This document shows positions 49,001-54,559 of a stretch of 64,000 nucleotides of DNA, one piece after another. Each line of letters opens with the position of its first letter. The stretch's first letter is position 1. Made by a program: the position numbers and the translations under genes. The notes below the pieces were generated by a model. It was not told the origin of the DNA. It worked only from the letters and a program-made list of their open reading frames with translations, and ran no database searches. This DNA comes from Melitaea cinxia (lineage: Eukaryota > Arthropoda > Insecta > Lepidoptera > Nymphalidae), in NCBI RefSeq assembly GCF_905220565.1, contig NC_059403.1:682001-746000 (forward strand), read 5' to 3'.

Positions 49001-51987
49001 ATCGTAAAACGCAGATATTTCAAAATACATAAATAATTGATTGAGTGTTATGTCCACAATCATAACTGTTAATTGGTTGGCGAAATAGCCGTTCAATGTC
49101 GATGTCATAAAACAGATGCGTTTCTCTTCATTTTACTATAATGAGCGGTAATTACATTGACGATCATTTTTGCCGACTTCGTGAATCATACGTTAATGAC
49201 GACACAGTTATATGGACTTTTGTTGCAGTTTAAGGGCCTGTTTTACCGGTTGTAGATAAAGTTTATCCTACAAATAAGTTACGGATAGACTTAAGCAGCA
49301 GAAGGTAGAATATACCATATGGACCTTTTTCTCCTCAATCAAGATACAAACTTTCTGATTCACAATTGCGATGAGAAATATACCATAAATATAGTGGAAT
49401 TCGATGGTGATAAAATAATAGATACCGTCATCTGTCAATAAGAGTTAACGGAAACTGGTGATGCAGGTCCTAAGAAGCGAAAGTTAATGACTGGCCCGTT
49501 GGCGCAATTTGAAGTGACTGCTTTCTGCTCCGAGGGTGTGTACAATTATTGCCCCGAGTTTGGGTACCTATCATAGTCCACTCCTAGACATAGGCCTCCG
49601 CAAATTCGCGCCAAAAATGGCGAGAACTCATGTGTTATTTAATATATTACTTAAATACATTTATCTAAATAATAAATTTTCCCGCCATCGGACAGTTTTT
49701 TAAGTTCCAAGATAGATTTTCTGACTGCCCGGGGCGAGGACTAACATCAAAGCTAAAATCACCACCTTGGAAACATCGAAACCATTTTCATTATTATTTG
49801 TCAGCTAGACCATTGTTAACGTAATCTACTATGTGCTTCAGCTGAACTTTTTTTTTAAATTCAAGCAAACAAGTTTGCCGTTTGGTTATTACAAGTACTA
49901 TGGTAAAAAAACATGAACAGTAGATGAATTTTACACTTTATACCTGTGATGGTAGCAAAACGAATATGTCACGCTTTTTGACTAAGATGCAGAGTTCCTA
50001 AAGATATGGCTTACAGATTTAGGGCGTGTAGAATTAGATACTTGACACTACACGAGATTTGATGGCTTTTTGATAGTGACAGCCATATATGGTCTCCTCT
50101 TGCGAATATTTTTGGTGCGATCGTTACTTTGTTAAGGACATCACAAAAATGAAAATATTCCATAGATAGGCCCACTTTGCTCGTATTATAATATAGCGAT
50201 TTTTTTAAAAAGTTTAAATTTTCATGCATTTGTTGCCTCGACAACCTTGTCTAGGCTTACGTATACTTTTTATAAGTGGTGGGATGTCATGTTGCAATTT
50301 AATTAATTAGGGCTCACGGTCCACAGAATCGTTTAACCATTTGACCCATTTATAAAGCGCTCCATCAAAGACAGACTCTTTACAATACCCACTAGTGCTG
50401 ATTGTGAAGTTATGGTATTAATTTTTAATCACTTTGCATGTTAAACTACTTCTATCTACTTAGCATAATTATATAATGATACTGAAATAAGCTTGCTAAA
50501 AAGTATTAGTACGAATTTTTACAAAAGGTCTAGAAGAGGCTTTGTCTGATGTAAAAAAATATGTTTTTCGTCTTTTTTATCAATATATTTTTCGATTTAT
50601 ATTTATTGAATTTGTATGTCGACCGATGGCGGGATAACCATCCAACTGCTGGCTTTGAAATACACAGGCCGAAGACGGGCAGCAGCGTCTTCGGTGCGAC
50701 AAAGCCAGCCCTGCGGTCACCAACCCGCCTGCCCAGCGTGGTGATTATGGGCAAAACACACGGGTTCACGCCGTTTTCGGTGTAAACTTGGGGAGGCCTA
50801 TGTCCAGCAGTAAACTGCGATAGGCTGAAGTGAATAACTATTTTTATATAAAACAATAGGGCAAAACCAAAAACGTTACATTATAAATTTTATAGAAAAC
50901 AGTTAACTCGCTTGTTTATTATGATTTTTATATCAATTTTATGTTACGTAATATTTTTCCGATGGGAAATCTTTTTTATCTATTTAATGGGACGTCGTAA
51001 ATATTTCTTTCACTTGTTTTCGATTCTCAAGGCACATCTGTCTGAGAAATTTAATCGTGATAGGTTGTAAACTCTAGGGAAAAGAAAGTAGCGGGACGCA
51101 CCAAGCGAATTAAGGGTTTCACTTTTACGACTTGACACACACGTACTGTAATCCCGTGTAGTAAAACAAAATTCTTTTTTCACTATTATTGAAATCAGGA
51201 TTTACTTGAGACATTTTGGCAGTTCATGCACTCAGGGCCACCGAAAACACTAACGCTATAAAGGATTGATATAAAAAAGTCTGTGTGTAATTATGTACGC
51301 AAGTAAGAAGTTATACTTCATTGACAAGCTAACTTCAACTGCTAACTTCTTCTTCGTTGAGTAGCTAACTTGAGGGTATCGGTTTTTTGTGACGGTGTGC
51401 ACGCGGATTTATTGGTTGGCTAGCTTCATGTTGCTAACTTCTTCTTCGTTGACTAGCTAACTTCAGGGTGTCGGTTTTTTAAAAGAAGTATAACTACAAA
51501 AATAGTTTCGTATTCATTGACGATAAATTGGACCAACAAAGATTCGTCAGACCTGATTCTTCATATTGCATCACATTTATTAGTTTTGAGTAAAATAAAT
51601 GATCTAAACTCTAAAGTAAAGGTTATCGTAGTATGTGAAACATCTCAGTTAGAGGTCCTTTGTTTAAGTTAGACAGGGTAATATTACCGACAAGTTGTTA
51701 TTCTAATATGAGTTTGTTGATTAACACTTTGCTGCACGTAATCTGAGCGAATAACATAATAATAATTTAATATAATTCAAACTTACCTGAGGTGGTAGTC
51801 CGGCCAGTGTCGCGTAAGCCAACGCCTGCGGGATAACAGTAAGCCCAACAGTAACACCAGCTATAAAGTCCGCTAGAGCTTTTTCCGAATTGTATTCAGG
51901 CAGCCATTTTACAATTGGTAATCTTTTGTGCAATAATCTGGTATACCATGTCGTTTTCTTGAAGCGCTTCTTCGATGGCGACGACAT
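25550..51987 (-). CDS. SLC26A11-like: SLC26-family sulfate/anion transporter (SLC26A11-like), 635 aa, 12 coding exons
   Basis: Joining 51987-51787, 46908-46713, 45626-45487, 44463-44383, 38570-38407, 36372-36218, 35603-35442, 29513-29401, 28945-28772, 27911-27761, 27051-26878 and 25746-25550 yields 1908 bases: 635 codons and TGA, without a stop or phase conflict. SLC26 proteins are membrane anion exchangers or transporters (sulfate, chloride and others). Diagnostic features seen are LADFIAGVTVGLTVIPQALA (residues 38-57), the sulfate-transporter signature around PPQYGLYSSFMG (65-76), LIDFISVPVTVGFTSA (about 135-150), hydrophobic helices through about residue 450, and a C-terminal STAS domain (about 465-570, VVIDCRFVLGADFTAAKG). 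The cytosolic tail is Ser/Thr-rich and acidic. Length is normal for the family. Assignment to A11 rather than another SLC26 is from remembered resemblance to insect sodium-independent sulfate transporters and is less certain than the family. Confidence 0.93.
25995..26160 (+). repeat. Interspersed repeat (GAATGTTGCTAAGCGC ... GTCCGGGCAG)
   Basis: TCTATATAATAAAAATGAAT through AACTTTTGACAGAACGAAAT; copies at 55218-55402 and partly at 4560-4675. Probably Helitron-like from its TC start and GGGCAGCT end. Confidence 0.5.
26424..26446. repeat. (ATGT)n microsatellite
   Basis: Five to six ATGT units in SLC26 intron 11. Confidence 0.7.
26611..26820 (+). repeat. Repeat A, in SLC26 intron 11
   Basis: CACGCTTGTTTATGCTCACC to GGGCTGCTCCAGATTTT; ends about 60 bases from exon 11. 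Confidence 0.65.
26878..27051 (-). CDS. SLC26A11-like: SLC26 exon 11 (STAS domain core)
   Basis: Residues 513-570: GADFTAAKGICALSNSLSSR, LLLLSPRSSVASVFSGAG and VMDSTELEATLQ. It is unusually GC-rich for the window. Acceptor TTTTATACAG, donor GTAAGA. Confidence 0.9.
27108..27412 (-). mobile_element. tRNA-derived SINE, second head type, reverse
   Basis: On the plus strand the tail complement (CCCACTGCTGGGCACAGGCC) comes first and the tRNA-like head (CGAGCGGGAATCGAACTCGC) last. It fills much of the GC-AG intron 10 of the SLC26 gene. Confidence 0.7.
27510..27715 (+). repeat. Interspersed repeat (ACTTAGGGAGTAAGCTGGTG)
   Basis: Longest forward copy; includes GTTACGTTTCGTATATCTAA and AGTGCAGGCCTATTGTGC. 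It ends 40 bases before SLC26 exon 10. Confidence 0.5.
27761..27911 (-). CDS. SLC26A11-like: SLC26 exon 10 (start of STAS domain, GC donor)
   Basis: Residues 463-512: FSYLLVTVGNSLYFPGVEYI through VVIDCRFVLG, the first strands of the STAS domain. Acceptor TTTATTACAG. The donor is CTAG|GCAAGT, a GC rather than GT site with an otherwise perfect consensus. Confidence 0.9.
27978..28257 (+). mobile_element. Helitron-like element with long (AT)n
   Basis: TC at 27978 after AAA, then about 65 bases of pure AT dinucleotides (27982-28046), then a body with GGCCGGACAACGTCTGCCGG near the 3' end and CCGCTAG|T at 28257. It lies in intron 9 of the SLC26 gene. Confidence 0.65.
28496..28612 (-). repeat. SINE tail fragment
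   Basis: Reverse complement of the shared tail (CCCACTGCTGGACATAGGCT...GCTCCACTGCTGGTTG), in SLC26 intron 9. Confidence 0.6.
28772..28945 (-). CDS. SLC26A11-like: SLC26 exon 9 (last TM segments)
   Basis: Residues 405-462: VVKPMWRSRRVDLLPTFVTF, then LVIGVELGIVAGVLLNVLLL, the last membrane stretch before the STAS domain. Acceptor TTTAACAG, donor GTAATT. Confidence 0.9.
28988..29309 (-). repeat. Repeat B, full length, in SLC26 intron 8
   Basis: Reverse copy beginning GTGTGGCTACGGTACTAAAG and ending TCCAGCAGTAGACTGTTTAG. It makes up most of the intron and ends about 90 bases from exon 8. Confidence 0.75.
29401..29513 (-). CDS. SLC26A11-like: SLC26 exon 8
   Basis: Residues 367-404: GILVLLALSLLTPYFYYIPK followed by ASLAAVVICAVVFMIEYE, helices with the conserved YIPKASLAAV motif. 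Acceptor TTTCCAG, donor GTTCGT. Confidence 0.9.
29634..29892. mobile_element. Harbinger-like MITE
   Basis: GGGCCTGTTTCACCGATGGC at the left and CAGCCGGTGAAGCCAGCC at the right; interior GGATAACGGTATCC and ATAAACGTTATCC. Same family as 36887-37374 and 49232-49472. Confidence 0.6.
29948..30202 (-). repeat. Repeat A, full length, reverse
   Basis: GCAACTGAGGTAGGGCACAG to CATCAGGTGAGCCGTACGCT, in SLC26 intron 7. Confidence 0.7.
30963..31419. repeat. 131-base direct duplication flanking a truncated repeat B
   Basis: 30963-31093 and 31289-31419 match at 127 of 131 positions (from ATTATTTAAATAAAATCAAT to GATATCAATAAATAAT) and lie immediately on each side of the repeat B copy at 31094-31285. Confidence 0.85.
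31094..31285 (+). repeat. Repeat B with internal deletion
   Basis: The first 170 bases are normal through CGTCTTCGGCCTG, then it jumps directly to CGTTAGTGCCGTAGCCACGC. It is flanked by a 131-base direct duplication. Confidence 0.75.
31438..31580. repeat. Single unit of the GCTAACTTCTTCTTCG repeat
   Basis: TTGCTAACTTCTTCTTCGTT, GACTAGCTAACTTCAGGGTG, then TAAGTATAACTTC. Confidence 0.55.
32549..32611 (-). repeat. Third-type SINE head fragment
   Basis: GACTCAGGCGGGAATTCAGG...ACAAACTGCACCAACGGACT, the complement of the tRNA-like head only. Confidence 0.55.
32930..33160. repeat. MITE related to the GGAGTTAACTCC family
   Basis: Begins GGAGTTAACTCCTTAAG and ends GGAGTAAACTCCAGTCGTGC. A close copy is at 47125-47395, and diverged reverse pieces lie at 24415-25440. 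Confidence 0.6.
33340..33530 (-). repeat. AACCGACTTC family, reverse partial
   Basis: AACTTCAAAAAAGGGGTAGG, TTCTGAATTCGAGC and TTTTCGAGTTACATC. Confidence 0.5.
33588..33909 (+). mobile_element. Helitron-like non-autonomous element
   Basis: Starts TCTTTATATATATATTTC after A and ends GTCAGCTAG before T. It is close in sequence to 38673-39027 through the GACGGATTTTGATGAAATTT and GTGCTGCGATCAAATTGAG segments. Confidence 0.65.
33970..34145 (+). mobile_element. Third-type SINE
   Basis: GTGGACCCTGCTTTCCGCTT, GGTTATAAGTTCGATTCTCG and the tail TCAGTCGGCTGTTACATAAC. It starts about 60 bases after a Helitron-like element. Confidence 0.6.
34569..34819 (-). mobile_element. Third-type SINE, full length, reverse
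   Basis: CACACGGTCGTCTGTTC at the tail end, GTTGGAATCGAACCCACAAC (B box complement) and CTACGCCAACGGGCTAGTCA at the head. It is the best-preserved copy. Confidence 0.75.
34840..35060 (-). repeat. Interspersed repeat (ACTTAGGGAGTAAGCTGGTG), reverse
   Basis: GCAATAGGCCTGCACTGTGT, CTAGATATACGAAACGTAAC and CACCAGCTTACGTCCAAGTC. Confidence 0.5.
35155..35412 (+). repeat. AACCGACTTC family, partial
   Basis: AAGCACCAGCTTTCGATTAA to CCTCCTCCTTTTTTTTGAAG, TCGGTTG; ends 30 bases from SLC26 exon 7. Confidence 0.5.
35442..35603 (-). CDS. SLC26A11-like: SLC26 exon 7
   Basis: Residues 313-366: DATQELLTLSLSNVLGSFVS then MPITGSFSRSAVNHASGVAT, a segment strongly conserved in SLC26 proteins. Acceptor TTATTCCAG, donor GTGAAT. 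Confidence 0.92.
35722..35990 (+). repeat. Repeat A, full length
   Basis: CTAGGTCGGCAAACAAGCGT to TGTGTCCTACCTCAGTT, in SLC26 intron 6. Confidence 0.7.
36218..36372 (-). CDS. SLC26A11-like: SLC26 exon 6
   Basis: Residues 261-312: EGLPTWSIPPFSTEHSGRN (one candidate N-glycosylation site, NVT), then LGSSIVLVPIIGVLGNVAIA. Acceptor TTGTTCCAG, donor GTGAGT. Confidence 0.9.
36625..36656. repeat. Poly(A) run
   Basis: About 30 consecutive A in SLC26 intron 5, following AATTACTATTAATT. It may be the tail of a retroposed copy, but no body is recognised. Confidence 0.7.
36887..37374. mobile_element. Harbinger-like MITE carrying a nested AT-rich element
   Basis: GGGCCTGTTTCGCCAG at the left and CTGGTGAAACCGGCCC at the right form the inverted ends, flanked by TTA on both sides (the PIF/Harbinger target length). 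Within it, about 36990-37212 is a Helitron-like insert with (AT)n and a GATTAGCTAG|T end. Confidence 0.6.
37865..38350. mobile_element. MITE with palindromic inverted ends
   Basis: ACTGGAGTTAACTCCTTAA at 37865-37883 and its exact reverse complement at 38332-38350. Each end itself contains the palindrome GGAGTTAACTCC. There is no coding inside. It ends 57 bases from SLC26 exon 5. Confidence 0.65.
38407..38570 (-). CDS. SLC26A11-like: SLC26 exon 5
   Basis: Residues 207-260: a basic loop (KMKDMNISPNKKGLKK), then a TM segment (NAIIVLFCSLMAFIWDYY) and the FKLTGTVK turn. Acceptor TTGTTTTCAG, donor GTAGGT. The upstream intron is 5.8 kb and full of transposons. Confidence 0.9.
38673..39027 (+). mobile_element. 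Helitron-like non-autonomous element
   Basis: Begins TCTTTACATATATAT after A and ends GGGTCCGCTAG before T, the TC...CTRR signature with A|T insertion. It shares most of its length with the copy at 33588-33909. Confidence 0.65.
39038..40132 (-). mobile_element. Ginger-like (KRBA2-type integrase) transposon, internally deleted
   Basis: The ends are TGTTGCAGTC.../...GACTGCAACA, flanked by TATA(TA) on both sides. Each end has about 200 bases of inverted repeat built of imperfect copies of AGTCAAAAGTACTTTTGACT, itself palindromic. Inside, on the minus strand, are pieces of an integrase related to vertebrate KRBA2. TGT...ACA termini with a 4-6 base duplication fit the Ginger group. It sits within the AT tract at the 5' end of a Helitron-like element. 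Confidence 0.75.
39295..39868 (-). pseudogene. Broken Ginger/KRBA2-like integrase
   Basis: Three pieces in two frame changes. 39868-39623 encodes the N-terminal part (MSDYEKKEGFLQRILAMEDM, TPLQYSRLQRFNTLKF). 39633-39394 encodes the H2C2 zinc-binding region (IYDIIDAAHISIGHGGRDRL, KKYANITKEMINIYLSMCEV, CQRKK). Then 39375 down to about 39270 encodes the start of the catalytic core (NSRCQVDLIDMQSQ, KFIMVYQDHLTKFI) with the first catalytic Asp. The rest of the core (second Asp, Glu) is deleted at the left inverted repeat, so no active enzyme can be made. Confidence 0.75.
40345..40435 (+). repeat. Interspersed repeat (GTCGCTTCCCGCTGTCTGTA)
   Basis: Second copy of the 11418 repeat, directly after the Helitron-like cluster and beginning near TCTATATAAATC. 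Confidence 0.5.
40450..40577 (+). repeat. SINE tail fragment
   Basis: GTACACCTGATAGCGATCG, then GGGGAAAGAGGTCTATGCCC and ATTACAGGCTGA; no head. Confidence 0.6.
40627..40838 (-). mobile_element. Third-type SINE, reverse
   Basis: CACACGGTCGTCTGTTCC, GGCGGGAATCGAACCGGCAA and CTGCGCCAACGGGCTAGTCA in the expected order. Confidence 0.7.
40925..41590 (-). pseudogene. Decayed unidentified protein-coding patch
   Basis: On the minus strand a hydrophobic, signal-like start (FVNILITIALIEANFNTLLP, about 41570-41490) meets one in-frame TAA, then IPTDRPSVDCVLTRQIDEDN, IAISINVYIGATLPEIPKEV and IPTRPQRYYKCVSNWPLDLR to about 41285. A frameshift leads into TFLETTIDIHSGKLVKRVYP, then stops. A further 71-codon open frame occupies 41140-40925 (VGGWYQRGHDIEGHGSDPCM). 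Composition looks like real protein rather than AT noise, but I cannot name the family. It lies within SLC26 intron 4. Confidence 0.4.
41650..41762 (-). repeat. SINE tail fragment
   Basis: CCCAATGTTGGGCATAGGCT through CTGCTCCACTGCGGGTTGGC, the complement of the shared SINE tail. Confidence 0.55.
41932..42078 (+). repeat. Repeat A, 3' half
   Basis: CAGGAGCTCTGGCCACCTTA to GGATATTTCCTACTGTGCCC. Confidence 0.6.
42119..42534 (+). repeat. AACCGACTTC-ended MITE, full length
   Basis: AAAACCGACTTCAATTATAT to TTTTTTGAAGTCGGTTAAAA, in SLC26 intron 4; best-preserved copy. Confidence 0.65.
42815..43030 (+). repeat. AACCGACTTC-ended MITE, shortened
   Basis: TCAATTACATCGACAAGTAA to CCTCCTTTTTTATGTCGGTT. 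Confidence 0.5.
43474..43618. repeat. Fragment of the Harbinger-like MITE
   Basis: CACCGGTCGTGGATAACCCT, TTGACGGTATCCGTCAGATA and CCATCGAACTCCATTTTATT match the interior of 29634-29892. Confidence 0.5.
43619..43826 (-). repeat. Repeat A with internal deletion
   Basis: GGCAGGAAATTTCCTGCTCA through GGTGATAACAACTCCTAGAG, then directly to TAATCGCTTACCGCGAGGTG and TTATCGACCTAGTTGTA. Confidence 0.6.
44383..44463 (-). CDS. SLC26A11-like: SLC26 exon 4 (27 codons)
   Basis: Encodes VIINIPHAKLADSALGVSCI and the end of a helix (VLLLMR), residues 180-206. Acceptor CGTTTCAG, donor GTAAGT. It is too short to stand out as an open frame but fits both neighbours in phase 0. Confidence 0.88.
44868..44990 (-). 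repeat. LINE 3' end remnant, reverse
   Basis: AACTTTATTGCATACAAAAA to GGCGGCCTTATCGCTTACAG, CGATCTCTTCC. Confidence 0.5.
45487..45626 (-). CDS. SLC26A11-like: SLC26 exon 3
   Basis: Residues 133-179, including LIDFISVPVTVGFTSATS and VSQLKGLLGLQF, strongly typical of the family. Acceptor TCCACAG, donor GTAATT. It starts only about 30 bases from an interspersed repeat copy upstream. Confidence 0.92.
45655..46378 (-). repeat. Repeat A split by an hAT-like insertion
   Basis: 45655-45866 and 46338-46378 are two parts of one repeat A copy. The hAT-like element sits in the CTACGGTAATCGC segment. Confidence 0.7.
45867..46337. mobile_element. hAT-like MITE with 8-base target duplication
   Basis: The ends TAGTGCTGGACA and TGCCCAACACTG are imperfect inverted repeats of the CAGTGTTGGGCA type. 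The flanks AACTACGG (45859-45866) and AGCTACGG (46338-46345) are an 8-base duplication with one difference. The interior is almost entirely TTAATTGTTAA-like and TAATTGCAATTAA-like sequence without coding. Confidence 0.75.
46475..46640 (-). mobile_element. tRNA-derived SINE, head portion, reverse
   Basis: Contains TGCGGGGATCGAACCCGCAA and CGTTGGCACCAACGTGGCGT, the reverse complement of the first SINE head. The tail is missing. Confidence 0.65.
46713..46908 (-). CDS. SLC26A11-like: SLC26 exon 2 (sulfate-transporter signature)
   Basis: Residues 68-132, beginning YGLYSSFMGCFVYLVLGSCK, then the LGPTALLALMTYEQ and LLCFLTGVVQLLMGILHLG helices. Acceptor TTTTAG, donor GTACGT. The family signature is split between exons 1 and 2. 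Confidence 0.92.
47125..47395. repeat. MITE related to the GGAGTTAACTCC family
   Basis: GGAGTTGACTCCTTATG to GGAGTAAACTCCAGTCGTGC; contains ACGCCATCTATCGGAACCC, also found near 24787 and 25019. Confidence 0.6.
47890..48190 (-). mobile_element. tRNA-derived SINE, second head type, reverse
   Basis: Tail complement CCCACAGCTGGGCATAGGCC near 47912 and head GAGCGGGATTCAAACCCGCA near 48125, in the same arrangement as 27108-27412. Confidence 0.7.
48215..48865 (+). mobile_element. Helitron-like repeat interrupted by a SINE
   Basis: Second copy of the 1125-1384 repeat; 48454-48798 is a SINE inserted within it, flanked by a perfect duplication. Removing the SINE restores the same order as in the first copy. 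Confidence 0.6.
48454..48798 (+). mobile_element. tRNA-derived SINE with perfect 10-base target duplication
   Basis: The head CGCCGCGTTGGCGCAACGG...GGGTTTGATCCTCGC is tRNA-like with A and B boxes; the tail GGGGAAAGAGGTCTATGCCC...TTACAGGCTGA is shared with other SINEs here. AACTCTGTGA at 48444-48453 and 48799-48808 is the target-site duplication. Confidence 0.8.
49232..49472. mobile_element. Harbinger-like MITE
   Basis: GGGCCTGTTTTACCGGTTGT at the left and ACTGGTGATGCAGGTCC at the right; in SLC26 intron 1. Confidence 0.55.
49490..49562 (+). repeat. Third-type SINE head fragment
   Basis: GACTGGCCCGTTGGCGCAAT and CTGCTTTCTGCTCCGAGGGT, then it breaks off into a repeat B copy. Confidence 0.55.
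49563..49722 (+). repeat. Repeat B variant
   Basis: The 5' end of repeat B joined to TGTTATTTAATATATTACTT, then a piece of the repeat B 3' part. The same unusual join occurs at 54172-54292, so it is a subfamily. Confidence 0.6.
50617..50832 (-). repeat. Repeat B, 5' two thirds, reverse
   Basis: GACCGATGGCGGGATAACCA to AGTAAACTGCGATAGGCTGA, with the GAAGACGGGCAGCAGCGTC hairpin. Confidence 0.7.
51308..51497. repeat. Inverted-ended repeat with a 92-base internal period
   Basis: Ends GAAGTTATACTTC and GAAGTATAACT. GCTAACTTCTTCTTCGTTGA occurs at 51341 and again at 51433, each followed by TAGCTAACTT.AGGGT.TCGG. A single unit also lies at 31438-31580. Confidence 0.6.
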
Positions 51988-51996
51988 AATTATTAC
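51787..51996 (-). CDS. SLC26A11-like: SLC26 exon 1 (start codon, first TM segment)
   Basis: ATG is at 51985-51987 and is preceded by 9 bases and an acceptor (TTGTTAAACAG), so a further non-coding 5' exon must lie upstream. It encodes residues 1-67: a basic N-terminus (SPSKKRFKK) and the first transmembrane segment. The donor GTAAGT follows at 51786. Confidence 0.9.
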
Positions 51997-52118
51997 CTGT
52001 TTAACAAATAAATAGCTTAAGAAACTTTTGGTATCATTTTAGTGGTAAAAAGTATCCTACATAAGTATAAACTGCAGTAAACAGAACATAAATAATCGTT
52101 AGTAGATTTTTTTAGGTA

Positions 52119-52355
52119 ACTAGGTCGGCAAATAAGCGTACGGCTCACCTGATGGTAAGCGATAACCGTAGCTTATAGACGCCTGCAACACCCAATTCCC
52201 CCAGGAGCTCTGGTCACCTTACTCACCAACAGGAATACAACACGGTTTGAAAACATTATTATTTAGCTGCGATCTTCTGTAAGGTCGAGGTACTTCCCCA
52301 GTCGGGCTGCTCCATATTTTGAGCAGGAAATTTCCTGCTGTGCCCTACCTCAGTT
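52119..52355 (+). repeat. Repeat A, near full length
   Basis: CTAGGTCGGCAAATAAGCGT to TGCTGTGCCCTACCTCAGTT, 120 bases upstream of SLC26 exon 1. Confidence 0.7.
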
Positions 52356-52562
52356 AACAATTGTACGATCCTTGATCAGTTGTCTACTATCAATTCCGAT
52401 TAAGTCGTGATAATTCTTGCAAGAAAAATAGTTTGTTAATTAATAATTTCACAGACACGACACCACCTACCCATCACAAGAATATAAAGGGTATAAGCAA
52501 GTACGCAAGTGTACATATATAATTTGTTTCTTTCGTGACGATCTCATTATAACAATATATTG

Positions 52563-52760
52563 TAACTAGCTATGCACGCGACTTCGTTCGAGTCAAATAA
52601 TGAAATCTCAGGTTCTAAGCGGTGTATTAATATATAACATGTATCAGTTTTTGACAAATAGACAATAATTAATACATGTGGATTATATTGGCCCTATGAA
52701 GACCCTTCATACTTTATTCTTAAATATTTCTAATGTACAAACAAACAAACATTTGAAGTT
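52563..52760 (-). repeat. Decayed relative of the 8193-8732 repeat
   Basis: AACTAGCTATGCACGCGACT, TCGTTCGAGTC at the left, and ACAAACAAACATTTGAAG at the right. Confidence 0.4.
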
Positions 52761-54170
52761 TATTTGTACGATATACTAACAAAAAAAAAACAAAAACAAA
52801 CAGATAATGATGATTAGTAGGTAGCCATAATATGTAGCAGTAGAACGCATTTATATACATATATTTTTTTTATATATGAAAAGAAAGTCCTGGCATGTCA
52901 AAGGCTCTTTAATTATTTTAAAATAAATACAAGTTCTCATTGTACATTATATCTTTTAATCCTAAACATTTAAACTAATATGATTATTATAACTCATCGT
53001 ATCACTGTCTTTCACATAATTCACTTAGTAAAGGATTCATGATTTAAGTCAATATGGACTTGAAAGGGCGTAGGCAAAGGCGACGGATGTAAGCGTTTTC
53101 CTTAACAACGTACAGAGCTCATCTGTAGGGAATATCGAGGGTTTAATTTAATTTAATACCCCTTGTCATACACTTCCCATTTCTATAGATGTTTCAATTC
53201 AAAGCATCGCTGACGAAAAACAATACAACGAAAATAGTTCTTATGTAACGGAGATAAAATAAGTGATGATCTTGTAGGTATTATTGTTTGAGTACCGTTT
53301 CGCGTGAACGTAGGTACGCAAAAGTTCTCCATTACCAAACGTGAAGAGAATAATGAACGGATGGACACAAAGGGTTGTGTGGACGATAATATCTTCTATT
53401 TCCGTTTATGACTATATTTTAGATAGAGTCGATCCCTTTAAGGGCATACATCGGTTCGTATTGCCAATGAAATATTTGTGAGACGCTTGTTAATAGAGAT
53501 TTAAAAATCATACTCATATTTTTTTTACCATTATACGTAATTAGAAAAAACTATAAAAATACGCAAAGGGAACGAGGAAAATAGTATTTGTGTGTTCACA
53601 AGGAAGATTAGTGGTAAGGGATTCGAAGGGTTCGAATCAATTACTGTCAATGCCTCTCTTAGAAAGAAAAGGTCAACGAAAATTAGCGGAACTGCTGTGT
53701 TTTTATCACTGCGGCGTTGATCGGCGATCTGGCGGTTAAAATTACGTTTCGCTTGTTAACTATGGAACACGGGCTAGTAAACCTATGGTTGACGATGTGA
53801 CCCAGCTCTTTGTTCGCAGACAGGTTGTCGGTTCAATTATGCTCTATTGGGTTGAGGTTTTCCGTTAACTCTCTGTTTGCTGAATTGGCAGTTAGTCCAC
53901 AATACGCTAAGGCAATTGCAAGTGGCTTATATGACATGTCATCTAGCTAATGTATGTGTAATTTTGTGGCTAACTACTTAGTTAATTAAGCAAACGGATG
54001 TATGTATGTTATAAATTGGCTATTGAACAAGGACACGCGTGTTACAGCTTGTTATGTGAACAAAATTGAAGTGTAGTAGTATTTTCAAAATAAATATTTT
54101 TAAGGATTTTTACATTTTTGTTTCGAAAAATTTATTAGAATTTTAATATATTCATCACTTCAGCATAGGC
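52761..54170. other. Region upstream of SLC26 exon 1
   Basis: Should contain the non-coding first exon and promoter of the SLC26 gene, because exon 1 begins with an acceptor. I could not place them from sequence alone. No repeats or coding recognised. Confidence 0.4.
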
Positions 54171-54171
54171 T

Positions 54172-54292
54172 GTGCGATAGCGCAGTTAACTGCTGGACAT
54201 AGGCCTCCGCAAGTTCGCACCAAAAATGGAGTGAACTCATATGTTATTTAATATATTACTTAAATATATTTATCTAAATAATAAATTTTTGG
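54172..54292 (+). repeat. Repeat B variant
   Basis: TAACTGCTGGACATAGGCCT then TGTTATTTAATATATTACTT, the same composite end as at 49563. Confidence 0.6.
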
Positions 54293-54559
54293 GATCTTTT
54301 AATTTATAATTTTTACATTGTGTTTTGACCTATTTAATTTAATCAATCTTGATATTGTTTAATTACTTTGATCAGTGATTACGTATTCACTAATTTATTT
54401 TTTAACTAACTATTGTAACTTACCATTAAATAAATTATATTTATATTCCTTGAGGTATTAATATCACGACATATCATATTGCGATAACACGCAATTAAAA
54501 TAACATTGAACATTTTTTAGCAGGTTTCAGTTCAGGAAACTATCACATCATCATCGGAT

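Larger units (their letters stand above)
46909..51786 (-). other. SLC26 intron 1 (4.9 kb, transposon-rich)
   Basis: Holds a MITE-like repeat (47125-47395), SINEs at 47890-48190 and 48454-48798, a Helitron-like repeat (48215-48865), a Harbinger-like MITE (49232-49472), repeat B copies (49563-49722, 50617-50832) and a 92-base-period repeat (51308-51497). The rest is AT-rich without recognisable coding. Confidence 0.7.

Noticed and set aside
50011..50244. 77-codon minus-strand frame in SLC26 intron 1
   Set aside because: Slightly protein-like but with no motif, no splice support and AT-driven composition.
50530..50856. 108-codon minus-strand frame
   Set aside because: Mostly repeat B sequence, same residues as other copies of that repeat.
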